The notes beneath the pieces are model-generated. The model saw only the letters and a program-made list of their open reading frames with translations. It ran no database searches and was not told where the DNA came from. A DNA stretch of 64,000 nucleotides, from contig CAMAFY010000001.1 in the NCBI GenBank assembly GCA_945833885.1, positions 310,001 to 374,000 on the forward strand, read 5' to 3'. Made by a program: the position numbers and the translations under genes. Positions 54,835-64,000 of the stretch are shown in pieces. Position 1 is the stretch's first letter, and the number at the start of each line of letters is the position of its first letter. The stretch is from an uncultured Bacteroidales bacterium. GTDB lineage: Bacteria > Bacteroidota > Bacteroidia > Bacteroidales > Bacteroidaceae.

Positions 54835-54948
54835 CCATCTAACCAGAGACCTTTTTAGAATCTTACATATCTATCATTCTAATTTGAAAACAGTCAGGCA
54901 ACAACCGACGCTTAACAGGAAGTTTTCATTATAAAAATGTCCAATCCC

Positions 54949-55728
54949 ATGAAATTTATTGCTATAATACCTGCAAGATATGCCTCTACCCGCTTTCCCG
55001 CAAAGCCCTTAGCCCTTCTAAGAGGGAAGCCAATTATTGAACATGTCTACGAAAAAGTCAACGCCGTCATTTCGGACACCTTTGTAGCAACAGACGACCG
55101 ACGAATACTTGATGCAGTGAACGCCTTTGGAGGAAAGGCAATCTTAACCTCAAGCAATCATCGTTCAGGAACAGACCGTTGCGAAGAAGCCGCTGAAAAA
55201 TGCGGAATTCAGGGTGATGTCATTATCAACGTGCAAGGGGATGAACCCTTTATCCACCCTACTCAGTTGCAGAGTGTTATGGAGTGTTTTGAGAATCCTG
55301 ACACCGATATCGCCACTCTCGTCAAACCGTTCGATGAAAACGCAGATATCAGCGCACTTCGCAACCCGAATTCTCCAAAAGTCGTGATTGGCAACAACAA
55401 CCAGGCTCTTTATTTCTCACGAAGTATCATCCCTTATCTACGTGGTGTGGATGAAAAGGAATGGCTGAAACATCATACCTTTTACAAACATATCGGTTTA
55501 TATGCATACCGTCGTGAAGTTCTAAAGAACATCACATCTCTGCCTGCGGGAATGCTCGAACAGGCTGAAAGTTTAGAACAATTACGCTGGTTAGAAGCAG
55601 GATTACACATCACTGTTGGGTATACTGAAATTGAAACCATTGGCATTGACACCCCCGAAGATTTACAACGTGCCGAGGAGTTTTTGAGAAAAAAACAGAC
55701 TTTTCTTGGTGAAACGGCAAATTTGTAA
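54949..55728 (+). CDS. kdsB: 3-deoxy-manno-octulosonate cytidylyltransferase
   Basis: A 259-residue cytoplasmic enzyme that makes CMP-Kdo for lipid A-core synthesis. I chose the ATG at 54949 (MKFIAIIPARYASTRFPAKPLA); an in-frame ATG at 54937 adds four residues. Signature motifs are IIPARYASTRFPAKPL and VINVQGDEPFIHP. Length is normal. KdsC lies 19 kb away on the opposite strand, and other Kdo genes are not in the window. The PBP1A gene ends 114 bp upstream. Confidence 0.95.
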   Translation: MKFIAIIPARYASTRFPAKPLALLRGKPIIEHVYEKVNAVISDTFVATDDRRILDAVNAFGGKAILTSSNHRSGTDRCEEAAEKCGIQGDVIINVQGDEPFIHPTQLQSVMECFENPDTDIATLVKPFDENADISALRNPNSPKVVIGNNNQALYFSRSIIPYLRGVDEKEWLKHHTFYKHIGLYAYRREVLKNITSLPAGMLEQAESLEQLRWLEAGLHITVGYTEIETIGIDTPEDLQRAEEFLRKKQTFLGETANL

Positions 55729-55736
55729 TAAATTTG
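55729..55736 (+). promoter_or_regulatory. -7 box upstream of the MORN gene (TAAATTTG)
   Basis: An exact TAnnTTTG match immediately after the kdsB stop. It would give a leader of nearly 200 nt for the MORN gene at 55939. The 210-bp gap shows no other feature. Confidence 0.45.
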
Positions 55737-55938
55737 CACAAGATAATATGGTGAGGATAGCCAACAAGACGATGTTTAGGTAAAACATATATCTAAGTTC
55801 TATAAAACCTTTTTATCGGACACGAATCAAATGGCACTTGCTCATGACATGATTTGGCAGGAAAATAGAGAATGAGGTCCTACTCTTTTTCTTTTCATCC
55901 TCACCAGAGATTTAATTAGAATACACCCATAGCGTGAA

Positions 55939-57057
55939 ATGATACGAACAATAATATCAACTTTGACCTTTGCTACTCTTTCAACCTTCAGTCTTTCTGC
56001 TCAGAAACTGCAGGTTGGCAGTTATACATTTAAGGATGGAAGTGTCTATACCGGCGACATGACCAACAACAAGCCCAATGGAAAAGGACGCACACAGTTT
56101 GCCAATGGTGATGTATACGAAGGCTTTTATTTGAAAGGTAAGCGTAACGGTGATGGCCTTTTGATTCTTGCTGATGGTGAAAAATACCAAGGTTCATGGT
56201 TCAATGACCAGCAACATGGAAAAGGTACTTATTATTTCCTTAACAATAACCGCTATGAAGGCCTTTGGTACCGTAATCAGAAAGAAGGTAAAGGCACGAT
56301 GTATTATTACAACGGAGACGTGTACACAGGAGAGTGGAAAGCCGACAAACGTAATGGGGAAGGCACATACACCTATATCTCCGGTGCCTACTACAAGGGG
56401 CATTGGGTCGACGATAAAAAACAAGGAAAAGGCGTGTTTGATTGGCATGACAATTCGAAATATGAAGGGAATTGGGCAGACAACATGCGCAACGGATACG
56501 GCACTTTCTATTATGCCGACGGAGATGTCTACTCCGGAGAATGGCGTGATGACAACCAACATGGAAAAGGAATCTACAAATTCCGCAATGGTGATGTCTA
56601 TGAAGGACAGTATCAGGCAGGTGCAAGAACCGGAGAAGGTGTCTTTACATTTGCCAATGGTAACAAATATGTAGGGCATTTTGTGGACGGAGAACAATCT
56701 GGCCGAGGTGTCTTCACATGGAAAGGTACTGCCACATATAACGGAGAATGGTTGCATAATAAGCCCCATGGAATAGGAGTATATAAGACAAAAGCCGGAG
56801 ACGAATACAACGGAGAATGGGTCAATGGTCTTATGGATGGTGAGGGAATTCTACGTTCTGCAAATGGGGACAAGTATAAAGGTCGATTCAAACAAGGCTT
56901 GAAACATGGCAAATGTATTGAAATCCTTGCTGATGGTACACGATTTGAAGGAACCTATAAGGATGGGGAACGTGATGGGAAATTTGTAGAATACGATAAA
57001 AACGGCAACAAAATCGCATCGGGAAAATACATCAACGGGAGAAAAGAAACAAAATAA
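55939..57057 (+). CDS. Exported MORN-repeat protein (14 repeats)
   Basis: A 372-residue protein with a signal peptide (about residues 1-21) and then 14 consecutive, gap-free 23-residue MORN repeats (residues 37-358, pattern YxGxWxxGxxxGxGxxxxxxG). A half repeat precedes them and a short basic tail follows. MORN arrays form long beta-sheets that bind lipids or proteins. The export signal places it in the periplasm or outside. The gene stands between kdsB and the branching enzyme on the same strand with large gaps, so it is probably its own unit. Function unknown. Confidence 0.88.
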   Translation: MIRTIISTLTFATLSTFSLSAQKLQVGSYTFKDGSVYTGDMTNNKPNGKGRTQFANGDVYEGFYLKGKRNGDGLLILADGEKYQGSWFNDQQHGKGTYYFLNNNRYEGLWYRNQKEGKGTMYYYNGDVYTGEWKADKRNGEGTYTYISGAYYKGHWVDDKKQGKGVFDWHDNSKYEGNWADNMRNGYGTFYYADGDVYSGEWRDDNQHGKGIYKFRNGDVYEGQYQAGARTGEGVFTFANGNKYVGHFVDGEQSGRGVFTWKGTATYNGEWLHNKPHGIGVYKTKAGDEYNGEWVNGLMDGEGILRSANGDKYKGRFKQGLKHGKCIEILADGTRFEGTYKDGERDGKFVEYDKNGNKIASGKYINGRKETK

Positions 57058-57339
57058 GGTTTACACAATCCTATCTAATGCCTCTTCCTTATTGGCAAAT
57101 TAGCCCCACAAAACAAGGATTTTACTTATTAAGAACAGCGTTCCACCTATATATAAATATATATTTATAATCGGGGGCATTGTAAATTCCTGCCATCTTT
57201 TCCATATAAAAGTGTCTAATCACTAACAAACATACATTGGAATCTGTCTGCATTATGTCTCTTTTACAGATTTTGCATCATCTTCCACACTTGTAGTTGT
57301 AAGCATAACCTCTATGCACAAAACCTAATCACCAATACT

Positions 57340-59427
57340 ATGGCAAAAAAGACCATTAAGAAGGCTGCGCCTAAGAAGACAGCCAAACTCAAAATCGTTA
57401 AAAAAGACGCTTGGCTTGAGCCTTATAACGATGCCATTCAAGGACGTTTCGACTATGCCAAGCGCAAGATGGAGGAACTTTCTAACGGCAAAACCCTTAA
57501 GGATTTTGCGAGTGGTCACCTCTATTTTGGACTGCATCGCACAGCACGTCATTGGGTACTACGCGAATGGGCACCAAATGCTACGAAGATTTATCTGATT
57601 GGACAGTGTAATGATTGGAAAGAACAGCCCGAGTATGAGTTTAAGCGACTTGGTGACAGTGGAAATTGGGAATTGAAACTTCCGTCAAAAGCCCTTCACC
57701 ATGGTGACCTTTACAAACTTTCTGTTCATTGGAACGGCGGACAGGGGGAGCGAATTCCCGCATATTGCACGCGAGCCGTACAGGATGAAACTACACATAT
57801 CTTCTCCGCACAGGTATGGGCTCCTGAACATCCCTACGAATTTAAAACTAAAAAATTCAAGGTTAACAAGGATCCGCTCCTTATTTATGAGTGCCATGTA
57901 GGTATGTCGCAGGATGCTGAAAAAGTTGGTACATACAACGAATTTCGGGAAAACGTCTTACCACGCATCGTAAAGGATGGTTATAACTGCATTCAGGTAA
58001 TGGCCATTCAGGAACATCCCTATTATGGTTCTTTTGGATACCATGTAAGTTCTTTCTTTGCTGCAAGTAGCCGTTGCGGCACCCCCGACGAACTTAAGGC
58101 GCTCATTGATGCCGCTCACGAGCAAGGTATAGCAGTAATTATGGACCTTGTTCAGAGTCATGCTGTGAAGAACGAGAACGAAGGTCTTGGTAATTTCGCT
58201 GGAGATCCCTGCCAGTATTTCTGTCAAGGAGATCGTCGAGAGCATCCAGCATGGGATAGTCTTTGCTTTGATTACGGAAAGAATGAAGTCATCCATTTCC
58301 TCCTTTCAAATTGCAGATTTTGGTTAGAGGAATATAACTTCGATGGTTTCCGCTTCGATGGTGTGACTTCTATGCTTTATTATAGTCATGGTCTTGGTCA
58401 GGCTTTTGGAGGATACGGAGATTATTACAATGGAAGTCAGGACGTCGACGCCATTTGCTATCTGACTCTTGCCAATGAACTCATTCATGAGGTCAATCCT
58501 CAAGCCATCACCATTGCTGAGGAAGTTTCCGGAATGCCCGGACTTGCCCTCCCCTTTAAGGATGGCGGCATGGGATTTGATTATCGTATGGCTATGAATG
58601 TTCCGGACTATTGGATTAAGACCATTAAAGAACTTAAGGATGAAGATTGGAAGCCATCAAGTATTTTCTGGGAACTTACCAACCGCCGTGCCGATGAGGC
58701 TACCATATCTTACGCAGAAAGTCATGACCAGGCTCTTGTAGGTGATAAAACCATTGTTTTCCGTTTGATTGACGCAGACATGTATTGGCACTTTAAGAAA
58801 GGTGATGAAAACTTTATGGCACACCGCGGAATCGCGCTCCATAAGATGATTCGATTGGTCACCGCCTCTACAATAAATGGTGGTTACCTCAACTTTATGG
58901 GTAACGAATTCGGTCATCCTGAATGGATAGACTTCCCCAGAGAAGGTAACGGATGGAGTTACAAATATGCCAGAAGACAATGGAATCTTGTGGACAATAA
59001 GGAACTCTGCTATCATTATCTCGGGGATTTCGACGAAGCAATGATAAAACTTATCCGCGACGTCAAGAAGTTCCAGAAATACCCAGTTCAGGAAATTTGG
59101 CATAATGATGGCGACCAAGTGCTTGCCTACTCCCGTGGTGATCTCATCTTCTTCTTCAATTTCTCTCCCAACCGTTCGTTCACAGACTATGGATTTATGG
59201 TGCCTCAAGGTGATTATTCCGTCGTTCTTAACACAGACGACAAGGCTTTCGGTGGTTTTGGACTGAATGATGACAGCGTAAAGCACTTCACAATGTTCGA
59301 TCCACTCCTTGCCCGAGACGGCAAAGGATGGCTTAAACTTTATCTGCCTGCACGCTCTGCCATGGTGCTGAGAAAGAATGTTCCAGAGGAAGAATGCAAG
59401 GCCAAGAAGACTGCTTGCAAGAAGTAG
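57340..59427 (+). CDS. glgB: 1,4-alpha-glucan branching enzyme, eukaryote-like type
   Basis: A 695-residue GH13 enzyme that makes alpha-1,6 branches in glycogen. The catalytic residues are Asp340 (DGFRFDGVTSM), Glu394 (ITIAEEVSGMP) and Asp463 (SHDQALVGDK). The text MLYYSHGLGQAFGGYGDYY and YLNFMGNEFGHPEWIDFPR resemble eukaryotic GBE1 more than E. coli GlgB. A CBM48-like module lies at about 70-165. The N-terminus is an unusual lysine-rich stretch (KKTIKKAAPKKTAK), and the C-terminus is also lysine-rich. The membrane-protein gene follows after 7 bp. Confidence 0.93.
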   Translation: MAKKTIKKAAPKKTAKLKIVKKDAWLEPYNDAIQGRFDYAKRKMEELSNGKTLKDFASGHLYFGLHRTARHWVLREWAPNATKIYLIGQCNDWKEQPEYEFKRLGDSGNWELKLPSKALHHGDLYKLSVHWNGGQGERIPAYCTRAVQDETTHIFSAQVWAPEHPYEFKTKKFKVNKDPLLIYECHVGMSQDAEKVGTYNEFRENVLPRIVKDGYNCIQVMAIQEHPYYGSFGYHVSSFFAASSRCGTPDELKALIDAAHEQGIAVIMDLVQSHAVKNENEGLGNFAGDPCQYFCQGDRREHPAWDSLCFDYGKNEVIHFLLSNCRFWLEEYNFDGFRFDGVTSMLYYSHGLGQAFGGYGDYYNGSQDVDAICYLTLANELIHEVNPQAITIAEEVSGMPGLALPFKDGGMGFDYRMAMNVPDYWIKTIKELKDEDWKPSSIFWELTNRRADEATISYAESHDQALVGDKTIVFRLIDADMYWHFKKGDENFMAHRGIALHKMIRLVTASTINGGYLNFMGNEFGHPEWIDFPREGNGWSYKYARRQWNLVDNKELCYHYLGDFDEAMIKLIRDVKKFQKYPVQEIWHNDGDQVLAYSRGDLIFFFNFSPNRSFTDYGFMVPQGDYSVVLNTDDKAFGGFGLNDDSVKHFTMFDPLLARDGKGWLKLYLPARSAMVLRKNVPEEECKAKKTACKK

Positions 59428-59434
59428 AAACTAA

Positions 59435-60319
59435 ATGACAAACTTTCAAAAGCATAAATTAAACAATCTCCGAAGAGCACGTTTTATTGAAACTGTGCTC
59501 TTCGGAGCATTTGCATACCTTTACACCAGTGTTTTACAAGGAGAGCGATTACTTGCCATTCTACGAAATTACGCAAACAATGCGAAAAATATAGAGCAGA
59601 TTTTAAACATAGAGCCGTGGCACATAGGTTTAGTCGCCATGACTTGTACCATGCTAATTACTGCAATCTTTCTCAAGTATTTGCCGCCTCCTCATTCTGA
59701 GAAAAGACCGCTGTGGAAAACCTTATCCGGCATTTTTATCGTTATCTTTTTCTTTTGCCTGTTGACAAGTCCAAATGAGGAGAATACCATAGAGCAAAAA
59801 ATGGAACGACAGATTCTGCAAGGGAAATATGAAGATGCTTTGAAAACCGGTGCCACACGTGAAAATCCATCCATAAAGATTCTTGAAGCCCGCATTACGG
59901 CTCTTGAGCAATTAAGCATTCTCAATGAGGATTTTTTCCTTTATCCTATTGGGAATCATATCCCTATTCCGTTTCCCGGCACCAGCAATTCAGAGTCCTC
60001 TGCAAGAAAGCATTTAGAATATCTTCTTTCCCGCAACCTACCAAAATTAGGAGAGGCGTGTAAAACATATCCACGAGACTCTCTTCAACGTGCTGAAAAG
60101 GAGGCTCTTGTGCTCTATGCTCATACATGGATTCATCCAAGTTTTGTTTATACAGATACCGCTATAGAAACAAACTATAAAGATTTCCATAACTTTCGAC
60201 ATAAAATACGAAAGACCTATCAGGGTAAAAAGAATCATTTGGTAATGGAAGCAAATGTTTTAAAAGAGGCATACGGACAAACTTATTGGTACTATTTTTA
60301 TTATGGACAACATAGATAA
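59435..60319 (+). CDS. Membrane protein of unknown function
   Basis: A 294-residue protein with three hydrophobic segments (about residues 20-36, 64-82 and 94-112) and a long soluble C-terminal part with helix-rich, TPR-like stretches. It begins 7 bp after glgB and overlaps the start of the DUF5063 gene by 17 bp, so it sits in a tight plus-strand cluster. I do not recognise the family with confidence; a likeness to DUF6057-type proteins is only a guess. Confidence 0.75.
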   Translation: MTNFQKHKLNNLRRARFIETVLFGAFAYLYTSVLQGERLLAILRNYANNAKNIEQILNIEPWHIGLVAMTCTMLITAIFLKYLPPPHSEKRPLWKTLSGIFIVIFFFCLLTSPNEENTIEQKMERQILQGKYEDALKTGATRENPSIKILEARITALEQLSILNEDFFLYPIGNHIPIPFPGTSNSESSARKHLEYLLSRNLPKLGEACKTYPRDSLQRAEKEALVLYAHTWIHPSFVYTDTAIETNYKDFHNFRHKIRKTYQGKKNHLVMEANVLKEAYGQTYWYYFYYGQHR

Positions 60320-60830
60320 TCATCTATTTAGACGTGATGTGCTGGATTTTGTTAGTACAGCCACCCAGTTTTGCATCTATCTGGAACAGTGTAACGGGGA
60401 GGAACGGGGAGAATTTTCTCGGAATATGCAACAAATGCTTCCGGTTCTATATTTTCGGGCAATATCTTTGACCGAAGTTGAGGAGTATTTCGGATATGTC
60501 CAAAGTATCGTAACCGAACAGGATTATGAATTTGTTCGAAGCAATATAGCCGCTATTATGCGTGAAAACGACGATTATCTCGATGTATATAGTCCTGACT
60601 ACTCTTTTTCCGAGACTCCAATTGTTGCAACCATCAGCGAATCTTTGACAGATTGCTACCAGTCACTTCGAAATATGGTAGAGACATTCCGGCAGGAAAA
60701 TGAAGAAGCCATGCAGGTAACTCTCTTCGAATGCTTACAGGATTTTTCAGAGAATTGGGGATTACGTCTCTTAGGTGCCTTAACTGCAATCCACCAAATC
60801 CTATCTTATGGACACGTTGACGAACTTTAA
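60303..60830 (+). CDS. DUF5063 domain protein
   Basis: A 175-residue acidic, helix-rich protein of the DUF5063 family. No signal peptide or membrane segment is seen, so it is cytoplasmic. It overlaps the preceding gene by 17 bp and lies 11 bp before the exonuclease gene. As I recall, DUF5063 genes are often neighbours of the DEDD exonuclease in Bacteroidetes, so a role in RNA or DNA processing is possible but unproven. Confidence 0.85.
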   Translation: MDNIDNHLFRRDVLDFVSTATQFCIYLEQCNGEERGEFSRNMQQMLPVLYFRAISLTEVEEYFGYVQSIVTEQDYEFVRSNIAAIMRENDDYLDVYSPDYSFSETPIVATISESLTDCYQSLRNMVETFRQENEEAMQVTLFECLQDFSENWGLRLLGALTAIHQILSYGHVDEL

Positions 60831-60841
60831 TTTCGTTTTCC

Positions 60842-61495
60842 ATGAATAAAATCTTCATAAAAACAGAAAAAGCATACATTACAAATCTTGAACGCTATGC
60901 CTTTGAAGGGCAAATTGAAGTAATTAATAGCGAAAAAGAGGCTCTAAAAATTGTTGAATATCTACGAAAATGTAGATTGATAGGTATTGATACCGAAACA
61001 AAACCTTCTTTTAAACGAGGTGTTCAACATCTCGTGTCCCTTCTACAAATAGCAACGGAAGACAACATTTGTTTTCTTTTCAGGTTGAATTATATGGGTT
61101 TCCCAACGTGTCTGAAATCCGTTTTAGAAGACCCTTCTATACACAAAGTAGGGCTATCATTGCACGATGATTTCCGATGTTTATCGTTCAGGGATGCAAA
61201 CTTTCATCCAGCAGGATACACTGATATTCAGCACATTGCCTCAGGTATGGGGATACAAGACCTCAGTCTGCAAAAACTTTATGCAAATATCTTTGGGCAG
61301 CGTATTTCAAAAAACGCTCAACTTTCTAATTGGGAAACAAACGAACTTGACGAAAAGCAACGTATTTATGCTGCAACCGATGCTGCTGCCTGCATAAAAC
61401 TTTATAAGAAAATGAATCAACTTCATCTCTCCGGAGACTACCAACTTATACCTTGTCCGACTCATGATGAAGAAATAAACAAAGACATTCTATGA
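60842..61495 (+). CDS. DEDD-type 3'-5' exonuclease
   Basis: A 217-residue exonuclease-domain protein of the RNase D/DnaQ superfamily. The four acidic motifs are visible: IGIDTETKPSF (Asp and Glu), LSLHDDFRCL (Asp) and IYAATDAAACI (final Asp, DEDDy-like). There are no HRDC domains, unlike RNase D. It overlaps the methyltransferase start by 4 bp (ATGA), implying coupled translation. RNA or DNA substrate is unknown. Confidence 0.88.
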   Translation: MNKIFIKTEKAYITNLERYAFEGQIEVINSEKEALKIVEYLRKCRLIGIDTETKPSFKRGVQHLVSLLQIATEDNICFLFRLNYMGFPTCLKSVLEDPSIHKVGLSLHDDFRCLSFRDANFHPAGYTDIQHIASGMGIQDLSLQKLYANIFGQRISKNAQLSNWETNELDEKQRIYAATDAAACIKLYKKMNQLHLSGDYQLIPCPTHDEEINKDIL

Positions 61496-62700
61496 CAGAT
61501 ATCGTATTACGTCGCGGAAAAGGCGATAGTCTCAAAAGATTTCATCCGTGGGTTTTCAGCGGTGCTATTTATAAAGTTGTTCTACATGGTGAAGAAGAAC
61601 TCCGTGAAGGCGACATTGTCAGGGTTGTGGAGAGCATTACGACATCCGAAGGTAACGAATTCTCGTTCGTTGCGTTGGGACATTACCAAATTGGTTCTAT
61701 CGCTGTCCGCGTACTCTCCTTCGAAAATCGTCCTATTGACCGTAATTTTTGGCTCAGTCGTCTTCGTGAGGCTTGGGAGGTACGAAAGAAACTCAACATA
61801 GTCCGCGAGGACAATACTATGTTCCGTATGGTTCATGGTGAAGGCGATCGACTACCTGGACTCATCATTGATGTTTACGGCGATACAGCTGTCATGCAAT
61901 CGCATTCTGTAGGTATGCACTATGCAAGGAGTATTATTGCAGAAGTAATTAACGAGGCCACAGAAGGCAGAATAAAAAATCTTTATTACAAGTCAGAAAC
62001 CACTCTACCCTATAAAGCACAACTCGGAGCCAAAGATGGATTTATTCTTGGAAAGACCGATATAAACCTGGCACAAGAAAATGGAATAAAATTCCACATC
62101 GATTGGCTTGAGGGACAAAAAACCGGTTTTTTTGTTGACCAACGTGATAATCGTGCTTTGGTAGAAACCTATGCCCGTGGAAAAAATGTTCTTAATATGT
62201 TCTGCTATACTGGCGGTTTTAGCGTGTATGCCATGCGCGGAGGTGCAGAGAAAGTTCATAGCGTCGATGCTTCTGCAAAAGCCATTGAACTGACAAATGC
62301 CAATGTTTCTCTCAATTTTCCATGCGACCACCGACACGAAGCCTTTTGTGAAGATGCCTTCAAATACCTTGAACGTGCTGGAGAGAACTACAATCTAATC
62401 ATACTTGATCCGCCGGCATTTGCGAAACACAAAGATGCATTGCGAAATGCTCTCAAAGGATATACCCGTTTGAATGCCATTGCCTTTCGCAAAATTCGTC
62501 CAGGGGGCGTTATTTTCACATTTTCATGCAGCCAGGCTGTGAACAAAGATCAGTTCCGTCTCGCTGTTTTTACGGCAGCAGCACAGAGCGGCAGACATGT
62601 AAGAATTCTTCATCAACTGCATCAGCCAGTTGACCATCCTATCAACATCTACCATCCTGAGGGCGAATACCTAAAAGGATTAGTGCTTTACGTTGAATAA
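61492..62700 (+). CDS. rlmI: Class I SAM-dependent rRNA methyltransferase (RlmI-like)
   Basis: A 402-residue methyltransferase. The N-terminal PUA-like domain opens with GKGDSLKRFHPWVFSG. A central RlmI-like beta-barrel region is followed by the SAM-binding motif NMFCYTGGFSVYAMRGGA (about residues 227-244), the LDPPAFAKHK motif (about 300) and FSCSQAV with the likely catalytic Cys. It would methylate a cytosine in 23S rRNA. The gene overlaps the exonuclease by 4 bp and ends the cluster. The symbol is by family. Confidence 0.9.
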   Translation: MTDIVLRRGKGDSLKRFHPWVFSGAIYKVVLHGEEELREGDIVRVVESITTSEGNEFSFVALGHYQIGSIAVRVLSFENRPIDRNFWLSRLREAWEVRKKLNIVREDNTMFRMVHGEGDRLPGLIIDVYGDTAVMQSHSVGMHYARSIIAEVINEATEGRIKNLYYKSETTLPYKAQLGAKDGFILGKTDINLAQENGIKFHIDWLEGQKTGFFVDQRDNRALVETYARGKNVLNMFCYTGGFSVYAMRGGAEKVHSVDASAKAIELTNANVSLNFPCDHRHEAFCEDAFKYLERAGENYNLIILDPPAFAKHKDALRNALKGYTRLNAIAFRKIRPGGVIFTFSCSQAVNKDQFRLAVFTAAAQSGRHVRILHQLHQPVDHPINIYHPEGEYLKGLVLYVE

Positions 62701-62870
62701 GCCTCACACTTCGTTTCTTTTTTATATTATAACTGCATTTTCACTAATCCATGTAAGATTGTATATTCGAGCACTAAACATAAGGGTGAAATAGTCTTGG
62801 GCAAACAAGACCATCCATCCCTTTTATCAATGCAATCCTCAATGAATGGCATCCTTTTCTCCCAATCTTC

Positions 62871-64000
62871 TCAACTGTACTTTTGGGGGTATCTTAACAG
62901 AATGCCGCCAATGGCCACAAATGCTAATATAAAATTATAGTAGAGGTTTGGAATAATTTCCACAGGATTTAATCCAGTTAGGCTGGCGGCAATCAGTAAT
63001 TGCGCTCCGTACGGCAATACTCCCTGTACCACACACGAAAAAGTATCGAGAATAGAAGCCGTTTTGCAACGGTTTACACCGAATCTTTGAGCGATATCGG
63101 CACTGATTCTACCTACAGAAAGAATGGCAACTGTATTGTTGGCCGTACAACAATTCGTTAGACTCACCAGGGTTGCAATTGCCGCCTCCGCTCCACGTTT
63201 ACCGCGAATTCCATGTGTTAGATGGTGAATCAAGTAACCGATACCGCCTCCACGACGTATGAGTTCCATTAGGCCACCGGCCATAAGGGCCACAAGAATG
63301 GTTTCTGCCATGTTTTTCATACCATCTGCAGATGCTCCCATTGCCGTTTCTATCGTAACGTCCTCCATAATAATTCCTAATGCCACTGCCATAATATTGC
63401 CAGCAAATAATACCACCAACACATTAACACCTCGTGCTGCTGCTATCAGCACACAAAGGTAAGGTAACATCTTTGCCCATGTTCCTTCGGGTAAGGAATC
63501 TAATCCAGATATCGAGAAATCGGAACTTCCTGAAGATGTCGTAATGCTGATTGTCAACAATATCAAGAACGTTATTACAGCAGCGGGAACCGCTATGCGA
63601 ACATTTGCTTTAAATTTGTCGGAAAGTTTCACACCTTGGCTTCTGGTAGCCACGATGGTTGTGTCCGAAATAAAACTGAGATTATCTCCGAAGAACGCCC
63701 CCCCTACCGTAGTTGCTACGAGAAGACTCATTGGAATGTCTGTTGGTTCAGACATTCCTGCCGCGATAGGTGCAAGGGCAACTATGGTACCAACACTTGT
63801 ACCGATACTGATGGAAATGAAACAGGCAGCAAGGAATAATCCCGGAAGTATCAAAACACTGGGTAAAAAAGCCAAAGTCAAATTCACAGTAGCATCAATG
63901 GCTCCCATAGAATTCGCTATCTGTGCAAAACTTCCTGCAAGCAAGAAAATCCACAGCATCATCAATAGATTCTTGTCGCCAGCCCCTATACTGATAGCCT
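62871..64000 (-). CDS. nhaC: Na+/H+ antiporter NhaC family protein (partial)
   Basis: An integral membrane protein whose 5' part lies beyond the window end; the frame stays open through 64000 (upstream residues read GAGDKNLL before MMLW). The visible part (about 375 residues) has about nine hydrophobic segments and typical NhaC text (GTSVGTIVALAP, GGAFFGDNLSFISDTTIVATRSQG). It would exchange Na+ for H+ or a small organic cation. The 170-bp convergent gap to rlmI (62701-62870) has no clear feature. Confidence 0.92.
   Translation of the reverse strand, partial: AISIGAGDKNLLMMLWIFLLAGSFAQIANSMGAIDATVNLTLAFLPSVLILPGLFLAACFISISIGTSVGTIVALAPIAAGMSEPTDIPMSLLVATTVGGAFFGDNLSFISDTTIVATRSQGVKLSDKFKANVRIAVPAAVITFLILLTISITTSSGSSDFSISGLDSLPEGTWAKMLPYLCVLIAAARGVNVLVVLFAGNIMAVALGIIMEDVTIETAMGASADGMKNMAETILVALMAGGLMELIRRGGGIGYLIHHLTHGIRGKRGAEAAIATLVSLTNCCTANNTVAILSVGRISADIAQRFGVNRCKTASILDTFSCVVQGVLPYGAQLLIAASLTGLNPVEIIPNLYYNFILAFVAIGGILLRYPQKYS

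Overview
This looks like a chromosomal segment of a Bacteroidales bacterium, most likely Prevotella or a close relative. The grounds are several secreted proteins with type IX secretion (T9SS) C-terminal tails, DUF4230, DUF5063, SIMPL and putative-porin families, a tig-clpP-clpX-recQ order, exact matches to the Bacteroidetes promoter (TTTG around -33, TAnnTTTG around -7), and few strong Shine-Dalgarno sequences. I see no rRNA, tRNA, CRISPR array, transposase or prophage genes. The window is chromosomal core DNA with envelope and surface-sugar genes mixed in.

Layout. 0-2 kb: two DUF4230 paralogues and a divergent lipoprotein. 2.8-13.2 kb: four large exported proteins, two of them (an S8 peptidase and an Omp28-like protein) in one minus-strand operon. 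13.7-24.5 kb: fmt, then the proteostasis/DNA block tig, clpP, clpX, recQ, glnS and a TPR protein. 24.9-30.8 kb: GH20 hexosaminidase, YjbR-like protein, M3 peptidase lipoprotein and SIMPL protein. 30.9-38.8 kb, all minus strand: a surface-sugar region with GT2, FdtB-like aminotransferase, FemAB-like acyltransferase and FdtA-like isomerase, then maf, kdsC, a Rossmann/DUF2520 protein and a Wzx-like flippase. 39.2-42.8 kb: exported alpha-amylase and a second GT2 paralogous to the first. 42.9-50.3 kb: dnaE, a putative porin and dapA, all minus strand. 51.4-62.7 kb, all plus strand: prs, PBP1A, kdsB, a 14-repeat MORN protein, a eukaryote-type glycogen branching enzyme, a membrane protein, DUF5063, a DEDD exonuclease and an RlmI-type methyltransferase. 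The window ends inside nhaC.

How the genes fit together. KdsC and KdsB provide Kdo for lipid A-core. FdtA, FdtB, the acyltransferase, the GT2 enzymes and the flippase could make and place a 3-acylamino-3,6-dideoxyhexose on a surface glycan. PBP1A and DapA serve peptidoglycan. The branching enzyme and the exported amylase serve alpha-glucan storage and use.

The most unusual signal is not a gene. Six intergenic regions (near 2.5, 13.5, 24.6, 34.9, 41.7 and 50.9 kb) each hold four or five copies of a 15-bp near-palindrome, AAAGTnCGGnACTTT, spaced exactly 22 bp apart. I know of no named family with this form. Other points of interest are a sigma-54-type promoter upstream of tig, an attenuator-like hairpin in the dapA leader, and a possible small RNA near 41.5 kb.
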